A DNA stretch of 5,408 nt from Helicobacteraceae bacterium (GTDB lineage Bacteria; Campylobacterota; Campylobacteria; Campylobacterales; Sulfurimonadaceae). Every line of letters starts with the position of its first letter. The first letter of the stretch is position 1. The stretch is from positions 1-5,408 of the forward strand of contig CANMHZ010000097.1 in NCBI GenBank assembly GCA_947497635.1, given 5' to 3'. A model generated the notes under the pieces. The model did no database searches and had not been told where the DNA came from. It saw only the letters and a program-made list of their open reading frames with translations. This document shows, in pieces, positions 1 through 5,408 of the stretch. Made by a program: the position numbers and the translations under genes.

Positions 1-490
1 CTATACGACACTTTTCATGAAAACGACTATCACCAACAGCAGTTACTTCATCGATCAAATAACAATCGAACTCAATCGCCATAGAAAGAGCAAATGCAAG
101 CCTTGCCCTCATTCCAGCAGAATATCGCTTCACTGGCTCATACAAATACTGTCCAAGTTCCGAAAATTCTTGTACATAGGCTATCTTTTCTCGATAATCG
201 ACACCGTAAACTCTACAAATAAATTTAAGATTATCAATTCCCGTCAATGATCCCTGAAACCCACCTGCAAAAGCAATCGGCCAAGAGATTTTCATTTGCC
301 TATTTATATGCCCAGCTGTCGGCTGTTCTACTCCACTCATCAGACGAATCAGAGTCGACTTCCCGGCACCGTTGCGTCCTAAAATCCCGATTTTATCTCC
401 TAAATTAATTGTAAGATTTATATTATCCAAAACCGTACGATGACCAGAATGAGTAGGATATATCTTTGTAATATTTTGTAATTCAATCAT
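1..490 (-). CDS. kpsT: Capsular polysaccharide ABC transporter, ATP-binding protein (KpsT/CtrD/BexA family), 3' end beyond window
   Basis: ATPase subunit that powers export of capsular polysaccharide across the inner membrane with KpsM. The 163 visible codons show Walker A GRNGAGKST (residues 38-46), a Q-loop glutamine in GGFQGSLTG (about residue 79), the ABC signature as YSAGMRAR (123-130; the SAGM form is typical of polysaccharide exporters rather than LSGGQ) and Walker B YLIDE (144-148). The stretch SWPIAFAGGFQ is also characteristic of CtrD/KpsT. Family members are about 215-220 residues, so roughly 55 residues including the H-loop histidine lie off the left edge. The ATG overlaps the kpsM stop as ATGA (4 bases), and no strong Shine-Dalgarno precedes it, so translation is probably coupled to kpsM. 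No frameshift is seen. Family assignment is very secure; the sugar exported cannot be told. Confidence 0.96.
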   Translation of the reverse strand, partial: MIELQNITKIYPTHSGHRTVLDNINLTINLGDKIGILGRNGAGKSTLIRLMSGVEQPTAGHINRQMKISWPIAFAGGFQGSLTGIDNLKFICRVYGVDYREKIAYVQEFSELGQYLYEPVKRYSAGMRARLAFALSMAIEFDCYLIDEVTAVGDSRFHEKCRI

Positions 491-1272
491 TCTGGTTCTA
501 CTCGTCTACCAGTTTCGCGCACAAGCGCAAGACCAAGTAATGTTAAAATTAAATTAACTATCATAAAATAGATAGGGTCTTCATAAGTAATAACTGCATG
601 ACCAAAAAAACCATGCCGAATCATTTCAGTACCATGAACCATAGGAAACCACAAAACAACTTTTTGAGCTATTATTGGAAGCCAGTCAACCATAAAAGCA
701 GCCCCTGATAAGGGAAATAAAAGATAAGTAGCAACATGCCAAATACGATCAAATGTTTCTGATCGTTCTGATATTGCACCAACAATTAGACCAAGAGCTG
801 CCGAGAACCATATAAGAAGCAACCACCCTTCCATCATTAACATAACATCATTAGGTAACAATATTAATCCGACAGAAGAAAAGCACAATGTTAAAAAAAT
901 TAATGACACCGTAGCACCAACAACTTCAAGAACAATTCGTGCAGTAAAAATATCAAGTACCTTGACGTTACGATGATACATAAGACTAAGATTTGGTTCA
1001 ATTGCTTTTGAGCAGCGATTGGCAACGTTCCGCCACAATAAAAGTGTTGAATATCCTGTTAGAGCAAAAGCAGCGATTGGCATATCACTATTATGATTCA
1101 TTTTCATTGCACTCCACAGTGCCACAACGCCAAGCGTAAACATCATTGGCTCAACAAATAACCATAAAAACCCGATATTATGTCGCCCATATCGAGTAAT
1201 AATTTCACGCATTAGTAATGCACCAATAACACGAAGTTGAATGCGTAGTGATTTGCGTAATGTTGTGTTCAT
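487..1272 (-). CDS. kpsM: Capsular polysaccharide ABC transporter, permease (KpsM/CtrC/BexB family)
   Basis: Integral inner-membrane permease that forms the polysaccharide channel with KpsT. It is an ABC-2 type permease with an amphipathic N-terminus, the hallmark RYGRHNIGFLWLFVEP (residues 27-42) running into the first membrane helix, a conserved LLWRN and LMYHRNVKVLD region in the middle, and about six hydrophobic segments overall. The ATG at 1272 is chosen: it gives 261 residues, the usual family size, and has AGGA at 1281-1284, eight bases upstream. The open frame continues to a TTG at 1305, but that start would overlap kpsE by 29 bases and adds residues without family character. The gene begins 4 bases after the kpsE stop and ends in a 4-base overlap with kpsT, so all three are one operon. 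GC is low: about 33% in five hand-counted 60-base rows. Confidence 0.95.
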   Translation of the reverse strand: MNTTLRKSLRIQLRVIGALLMREIITRYGRHNIGFLWLFVEPMMFTLGVVALWSAMKMNHNSDMPIAAFALTGYSTLLLWRNVANRCSKAIEPNLSLMYHRNVKVLDIFTARIVLEVVGATVSLIFLTLCFSSVGLILLPNDVMLMMEGWLLLIWFSAALGLIVGAISERSETFDRIWHVATYLLFPLSGAAFMVDWLPIIAQKVVLWFPMVHGTEMIRHGFFGHAVITYEDPIYFMIVNLILTLLGLALVRETGRRVEPE

Positions 1273-1276
1273 CCGA

Positions 1277-2380
1277 TTATTCCTGATGTTCCCGAACACC
1301 AGCAAGCAATATTGTTAGAATCCCCCACATAATAAGCCCAAGTATAAAAACAGCTGCAATCGAACGTATACGCCGTGGTTCAAGCGCAATATCAGGAGTA
1401 TTAGGCTGAGAAATTCGTTCTAAATAAAGGTGCTGTCGCAATGCTTCATTTCGTGCACTTTCTAGTGATGCGAGAGACGCTGCCAGCTGTTTACCTGCAA
1501 AATCACGTTCAAGAACCAGTTGCTCATATTTCGATGATTTTTGCGCCAAAGAAGTGTTGCTTCCCGTCACTTTTGCTGTTTCGGATGCGATCTGAGATGT
1601 TAAGTTTGCTATTTTGTTCTGCAACAATGCGACTTGCGGATTTTCAGGCGAGAGACTGATCATTTGAGAGAGCTGTGCACGAGTGGCTATCAATTCATCT
1701 TGGATCTTGGACACCAACTGAAGCTGAAGTGACGACTGCTTTTCCGGATCAAAGACTGATTTGGCATCACGGTAGTCTGATACTGCCATAGATGCCGCTT
1801 TTGCACGTGCCATCGCACGCGCTACTTCATCTTCTGCAAAACCGATCATATCTGCACGACCGCGCTCATTGAGACGATTAATAAGCTGTTCACTTATCGA
1901 CAACAGATGTTCATTGATCTTTTTGGCTTCATTAGCATCAAACGCCTGTACGCTAAGGGTCAGAATCGAGGATTGCGAATCTATCGTTATTCCTACTTGT
2001 TTTTGATAATATTTGAACAATGCTTCAAAACTATTATTCACTCCAAAACCGTCAAATCGACTAAATTTATCGACATTGGTGTCACTATAGAGTTTTCGGT
2101 AGCTAAGGTTATGAACCAACGAAGTAAGTGCATCACGAGAAAGGATGTAGTCACGAGCTGTATAAACATCATCATGCGCACTACTAAGACCCGTGCTCTG
2201 CAACATCGCCCCAAGACCTGAAACCGTCGGTTTGTCCGGTGCACGAACGACAAATTGTGATTCGCTGATATAAATATCAGAGGCAATCACCCCGTAATAA
2301 ATGGACGCAATCAAGGTTGGTACTACAACAGTAGCTGCAAAAAGACGATGTTTTTTTAAATAATTTAATGCTAAAGCCAA
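1277..2380 (-). CDS. kpsE: Capsule polysaccharide export inner-membrane protein (KpsE/CtrB/BexC family, polysaccharide co-polymerase type)
   Basis: Inner-membrane, periplasm-spanning protein that links the KpsMT transporter to the outer-membrane export channel. The 367 residues show a short cytoplasmic N-terminus, a first membrane helix (about 13-33), the family block YISESQFVVRAP (37-48), a DDVYTARDYILSRDAL stretch (70-85), a long periplasmic helical, coiled-coil-prone region (about 180-315), a proline-containing segment before the membrane (P326, P329, P335) and a second helix (about 339-361) ending in a short charged tail. The layout and length match CtrB/BexC. The start is TTG: an in-frame TAA lies two codons upstream, the only other candidate is an ATT, and the first internal ATG (residue 59) would remove the first membrane helix. 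GGGGA lies 6 bases before the TTG. Its last codons carry the kpsM ribosome binding site. GC content is higher in the middle of this gene than in kpsM. Confidence 0.94.
   Translation of the reverse strand: MALALNYLKKHRLFAATVVVPTLIASIYYGVIASDIYISESQFVVRAPDKPTVSGLGAMLQSTGLSSAHDDVYTARDYILSRDALTSLVHNLSYRKLYSDTNVDKFSRFDGFGVNNSFEALFKYYQKQVGITIDSQSSILTLSVQAFDANEAKKINEHLLSISEQLINRLNERGRADMIGFAEDEVARAMARAKAASMAVSDYRDAKSVFDPEKQSSLQLQLVSKIQDELIATRAQLSQMISLSPENPQVALLQNKIANLTSQIASETAKVTGSNTSLAQKSSKYEQLVLERDFAGKQLAASLASLESARNEALRQHLYLERISQPNTPDIALEPRRIRSIAAVFILGLIMWGILTILLAGVREHQE
1281..1284 (-). promoter_or_regulatory. Ribosome binding site of kpsM (AGGA), deciding its start
   Basis: AGGA sits eight bases before the ATG at 1272, inside the last codons of kpsE. 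It favours the ATG over the upstream in-frame TTG at 1305 and gives a 261-residue permease. Confidence 0.65.
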
Positions 2381-2383
2381 AAT

Positions 2384-2467
2384 TTATCCCCGTTTATAAT
2401 AATCACTAATGCGAGTTATATCATCTTCGCCTGTATACTCACCAACTTGTGCTTCGATGAGAATGAA
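2384..2467 (-). pseudogene. Stop-bounded 27-codon tail, probable 3' remnant of a lost gene upstream of kpsE
   Basis: Reading towards kpsE, a frame opens after a TAA (2468-2470), runs 27 codons without any ATG, GTG or TTG start, and ends in TAA at 2384-2386, immediately after the kpsE ribosome binding site and two codons before its start. The predicted peptide is acidic and protein-like (it includes VGEYTGEDDITRISDYYKR) and its codon choice resembles that of neighbouring genes, whereas the sequence just upstream is plain AT-rich spacer. I do not recognise the family. By position it is where a ctrA/bexD/kpsD-type outer-membrane exporter gene would end in a ctrABCD-like operon, but a transferase or other capsule gene is equally possible. 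A chance open frame of this length cannot be excluded. Confidence 0.45.
2387..2391 (-). promoter_or_regulatory. Ribosome binding site of kpsE (GGGGA)
   Basis: GGGGA lies six bases before the TTG at 2380. It supports the non-ATG start of kpsE, which otherwise would rest on reading frame alone. The site abuts the TAA (2384-2386) that closes the stop-bounded coding-like tail, the arrangement expected when an upstream gene is translationally coupled to kpsE. Confidence 0.7.
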
Positions 2468-2478
2468 TTAATATTTCT

Positions 2479-2484
2479 ATTATA
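2479..2484 (-). promoter_or_regulatory. Putative -10 box (TATAAT) of a promoter for the kpsEMT operon
   Basis: A perfect TATAAT lies in AT-rich spacer 29 bases after the cyclase stop and about 98 bases before the kpsE TTG. At 16-18 base spacing there is no good -35 (the hexamer at 17 is TGTTTT), but a T-tract lies there. A -10 box with T-rich upstream sequence and little -35 conservation is known for Campylobacterota sigma-70 promoters. Transcription would start near 2472 and give a leader that contains the 27-codon tail. In AT-rich DNA such a match also arises by chance. Confidence 0.45.
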
Positions 2485-2512
2485 CTGATTTAATACTTAA
2501 AAAAACAGCTAA

Positions 2513-4660
2513 TCACTTCTCCATAAAATCATAAACCCCATCAAAATGTTCTAAATTCAGTAATAAAAGTGATTGTGAACGTTCAATATAAACATCATAA
2601 AGCAACTCATTATACGAAGATTTTAAGAGGGTGAATGCTTCAATCGCTTCGGTAAATTTCCCTGCATAATACAGTTGCAATGCAGTGTGAAATTCATCAA
2701 GATTATGTTGCATTTCTTGCTTAGGAATTCCGCTATCGATGACTTCATAAATCTTTATCGGAAGCAATTTACCTTTGACTCTGACTGTATCAAGTTCACG
2801 TATAATATAGGCTGATTCTAACTGTTGATACGTAAATTCTGAGATAATAAGACGTACGTGATAATGTTTGCATAAGCCTTCAAGGCGAGATGCAAGGTTG
2901 ACGGCATCGCCTATAACTGTATAATCAGATCTACCTGTAGAGCCAATATCTCCTACCGTAACCATCCCCGAATTAAGCCCGATACCAAAATCAAGACGAA
3001 CACCGAATTTGGCATAAAATTTATCACTAAGAGATTCTCGTAACGCTAATTGATGCAAGGCTGCTTGCACTGCGCTATCGGCATGATGCTCCACATAGTT
3101 GGGTGCATTCCAGTATGCCATGATCGCATCCCCGATAAATTTGTCAATCGTCCCGTGAGAATCAATAATGGAGGCTGCCATCGTTGTCATATATTCGTTG
3201 AGAAAAGAGACGAGCTTTTGAGGAGAACCCAACTGTTCGGAGATAGTAGTAAAGGAACGAATATCGGAAAAAAAGATGGTAACTTCCACCTCACGGGTAC
3301 TAAGAGCATCATCAATATCTGTGGAAAGCAAATCGTCCATTACTTGCTTGGATACTTTTTGGGCAAACTTCTTCTTGACCTGCTCTTTTTGGCGATGTTC
3401 AAATACAAAATTCATCCCTAAGACAGAAAGGATGGAAACGGAAAGCGTCACAAGGATGAAAAAGAGGTTGATAATGATATGGTGGGTAAAAAGGAGATAA
3501 TAGTTGAGATAAAGCAGTACCCCAAAAAGAATCACATATCCCACGATCAATCCAAGTGGACTCAAACGAGTGAGAGGATAAAAAACGATAAAGGAGAGAA
3601 AAACAATCAGTGAAATTTCGGCAACTTCACTCCATTGAGGACGTTGAAGCATATCGTGATTGAGGAGATTGTCGATAACGGTGGCTTGAATCTCAATACC
3701 GGGGATAATATTATCAAAAGGGTTGGAGCGCAAATCCATCAATCCGTATGCCGATGTCCCCACAAGGACGAATTTTCCAGCTATTGCCCTTTTATCAAAC
3801 GTGTTATTGACGATATCAGAGGCACTGATATAACGAAAGGTTTTCCCAGGACCTCGATGATTGAGATAAAGTCGTCCGTTACGATCGATGGGAATTTCCC
3901 TCTTACCCGCACGTAAAGAGGCAAGTCCAAGAGGAGAGTAATTAATCGTAATTTTATGCTCATCAAAGGCAATTCGGAACATTTCAAACGCCAAAGAGGG
4001 GTAAAGCGCATCCTTATATCGCATGATAAGCGGAACGCTTCGGATACTTCCTGTCGCATCGGGGACGTTGTTGATAAACCCGCTTGAATAGGAACTGTTT
4101 TGGATGGAGGGGATATTGGTGAGTACCCCATTGGGTTCAAGGAGATACTGGGTGGAGGGGATATTTTTTTCGATAAAAATAGCGGGAATATTTGGGACTG
4201 TGGCAGATGAGACCTTATAACTGCGGTCAAAATTGAAAATATAGCCTAAAATCGTCGGGGTATCATGAATGGTTTGCGCCAAGAGGGTATCGTAATTGGG
4301 GAGGGAACGATGAAGATGAAATTGCTCACTAAAACGGTGAGGTGACGTTTTGTCCTCTTCAGAAAAGACAATATCAAGTCCTATAATTCCCGCCTTTGCC
4401 GCTGTGAGATTTTGAAGCATTGTTGCAACGATGGAACGCTCCCATGGCCATTGTCCAATCGTATGAAGACTTTTTTCATCAATATCAACAATAACAACCT
4501 CTTGGGAAGCAGACGTAACGCCCCGTGCTAGAAAAAGAAAATCTCGAACTCTGTCGTCGAGACTTTGATACGAGGCAGGCAAAAAAAGATACGCATAGAT
4601 GATTGCCCCACTCACCACCACAAAGAGAAAAAATTGAGTGAGTCGGTAGGTGAGTCGCAT
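2513..4660 (-). CDS. CHASE2-domain class III adenylate cyclase, membrane-bound sensor
   Basis: Predicted to make cAMP from ATP in response to an extracytoplasmic signal. The 715 residues show an N-terminal membrane helix (about 8-28), a periplasmic CHASE2 domain (about 30-335, with VVIVDIDEKSL at 55-65 and GKFVLVGTSAYGLMD at 295-309), about three membrane helices (about 346-418), a charged linker (420-455) and a class III cyclase domain (about 457-640). The catalytic set is complete: metal-binding D466 and D511, adenine-specifying K507 with T581, and the N588/R592 pair in VNLASRLE. Lys plus Thr is the class IIIb adenylate pattern rather than guanylate. A TPR-like helical segment (about 655-710) follows. 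The ATG overlaps the fecR stop as TAATG; no Shine-Dalgarno is visible there, so coupled translation is likely. No hairpin terminator follows the gene. The class is secure; the ligand and downstream effector are unknown. Confidence 0.95.
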   Translation of the reverse strand: MRLTYRLTQFFLFVVVSGAIIYAYLFLPASYQSLDDRVRDFLFLARGVTSASQEVVIVDIDEKSLHTIGQWPWERSIVATMLQNLTAAKAGIIGLDIVFSEEDKTSPHRFSEQFHLHRSLPNYDTLLAQTIHDTPTILGYIFNFDRSYKVSSATVPNIPAIFIEKNIPSTQYLLEPNGVLTNIPSIQNSSYSSGFINNVPDATGSIRSVPLIMRYKDALYPSLAFEMFRIAFDEHKITINYSPLGLASLRAGKREIPIDRNGRLYLNHRGPGKTFRYISASDIVNNTFDKRAIAGKFVLVGTSAYGLMDLRSNPFDNIIPGIEIQATVIDNLLNHDMLQRPQWSEVAEISLIVFLSFIVFYPLTRLSPLGLIVGYVILFGVLLYLNYYLLFTHHIIINLFFILVTLSVSILSVLGMNFVFEHRQKEQVKKKFAQKVSKQVMDDLLSTDIDDALSTREVEVTIFFSDIRSFTTISEQLGSPQKLVSFLNEYMTTMAASIIDSHGTIDKFIGDAIMAYWNAPNYVEHHADSAVQAALHQLALRESLSDKFYAKFGVRLDFGIGLNSGMVTVGDIGSTGRSDYTVIGDAVNLASRLEGLCKHYHVRLIISEFTYQQLESAYIIRELDTVRVKGKLLPIKIYEVIDSGIPKQEMQHNLDEFHTALQLYYAGKFTEAIEAFTLLKSSYNELLYDVYIERSQSLLLLNLEHFDGVYDFMEK

Positions 4661-5408
4661 TAGGGACGGATATTCGTCGTCATACTCATTGCCGAATCGG
4701 TCAACACATCTTGCATATTTTCCTGATTCCCTTGGTCAAAGGATTCATCCCAATTGAGTATCCCACCGCTTTTTTCAGCAGCGATAAGAGGCGGTGCCGT
4801 CTCATCAAAGGTGTAACTAAAAATAGTCGAAATATGAAATGTTTTTTCCAGATTATTGGCAAGCGCTGGGAGGGTAAGATTTTCTTTCAATGTATCTACA
4901 AGCTCTGGAATATAGAAACTCTTCTCTAAAAAAACCTTCAAATCTTCGGTGACAAATTCACGTAATGTCCCCATAATCCCCTCTGCACTAAAGGGAATAT
5001 AGGAGCCTGCTGGGACACTAGCGGTATTATTATTGCGATCAAATACATCGACTACCCCTTGCAAACAAAAGATAGAAAGGATTCCGTTGGATTCCATATC
5101 GACCGTAAAATTGGTTCCCCTAATCCCGATTGTTGCTGTTTTGGTTTTGACGGTAAATTTTTCAGGAGCGATTTGACCGATTTTGCCACTCATTACCCGT
5201 ATCGTCCCCGAGAGGACATTAAATTTAGCATGGGAACCATCGCTACTGTCAAACAAATACTCATCAATAGAGAAGCGGCTTTTCTTCCCGACAGTGATCA
5301 CGGTACTGTCATTGAAAGTGATTTGTACCTTTGAATTTTCATCAGTACTCACCACATCATTGGCTTCAAGCGCAACCCCAAGGGTAATGGGAGAGAGTTT
5401 CGATAAAC
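4660..5408 (-). CDS. FecR-domain periplasmic protein, 5' end beyond window
   Basis: The reading frame is open to the right edge, giving 248 visible residues. The GTG at 5355 is not the real start, because FecR-like sequence (LGVALEANDVVST) continues upstream of it. The FecR domain covers about visible residues 8-130: VQITFNDSTVITVGKKS followed by SRFSIDEYLF, then a KTATIGIRGTNF motif (about 88-100) and a VDVFD strand. The C-terminal 100 residues are polar and unassigned. No membrane helix is visible; a signal peptide would lie off the edge. FecR domains are best known from iron-responsive sigma-factor regulators, but stand-alone versions are found beside CHASE2 cyclases, as here. Overlap by one base (TAATG) with the cyclase suggests a stoichiometric partner, perhaps binding the CHASE2 domain in the periplasm. 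That partnership is inference. There is no sigma factor gene in the window. Confidence 0.9.
   Translation of the reverse strand, partial: LSKLSPITLGVALEANDVVSTDENSKVQITFNDSTVITVGKKSRFSIDEYLFDSSDGSHAKFNVLSGTIRVMSGKIGQIAPEKFTVKTKTATIGIRGTNFTVDMESNGILSIFCLQGVVDVFDRNNNTASVPAGSYIPFSAEGIMGTLREFVTEDLKVFLEKSFYIPELVDTLKENLTLPALANNLEKTFHISTIFSYTFDETAPPLIAAEKSGGILNWDESFDQGNQENMQDVLTDSAMSMTTNIRP

Noticed and set aside
1273..1305. Upstream TTG start for kpsM adding 11 residues
   Set aside because: It would overlap kpsE by 29 bases, while the ATG at 1272 has AGGA at good spacing and gives the usual family length.
2409..2471. Short plus-strand frame starting with ATG in the kpsE/cyclase gap
   Set aside because: About 20 codons, no Shine-Dalgarno, and antisense to the better-supported coding-like tail.
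2499..2505. Seven-T run just after the cyclase stop as an intrinsic terminator
   Set aside because: No GC-rich inverted repeat precedes it; the T-run alone does not make a terminator.
2381..2530. Possible cAMP-receptor (Crp) operator in front of kpsE
   Set aside because: GTGA-like half-sites occur, but no TGTGA-N6-TCACA-type palindrome was found.
1441..3916. Several plus-strand open frames of 70-120 codons opposite kpsE and the cyclase
   Set aside because: They are antisense to genes with clear family motifs, have no recognisable domains and no convincing ribosome binding sites.
5350..5355. GTG at 5355 as the start of the FecR protein
   Set aside because: FecR-like sequence continues in frame to the right edge, and no signal peptide follows this codon.

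Overview
All supported genes lie on the minus strand, so the window reads from its right edge to its left edge: a FecR-domain protein (5' end outside the window), a CHASE2-domain class III adenylate cyclase, a 132-base gap, and then three genes of a group 2 type capsular polysaccharide ABC exporter: kpsE (ctrB/bexC-like), kpsM (ctrC/bexB-like) and kpsT (ctrD/bexA-like, 3' end outside the window). No RNA gene, mobile element, CRISPR array or extended repeat was seen.

The likely source is a Gram-negative bacterium, since a PCP-type capsule co-polymerase and a periplasmic FecR domain imply a periplasm and outer membrane. The FecR plus CHASE2-cyclase pair and the moderately AT-rich composition would fit a free-living Campylobacterota such as a Sulfuricurvum- or Sulfurimonas-like organism. 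This placement is inference from style, not proof.

Right block (about 2513-5408): FecR and cyclase are joined by a TAATG stop/start overlap and are almost certainly translated together. Both FecR and CHASE2 domains are expected in the periplasm. The simplest reading is a sensory pair in which an envelope signal reaches the cytoplasmic cyclase domain, which keeps all catalytic residues and has the adenine-type specificity pair.

Left block (1-2380): kpsE, kpsM and kpsT are packed with a 4-base gap and a 4-base overlap, in the Neisseria/Haemophilus order ctrB-ctrC-ctrD. The outer-membrane partner (ctrA/bexD/kpsD) that usually precedes ctrB is absent. In its place are a good -10 box and a 27-codon stop-bounded tail that reads like coding sequence and ends inside the kpsE ribosome binding site. 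This suggests that an upstream gene has been lost or replaced at this junction. It is the most unusual spot in the window.
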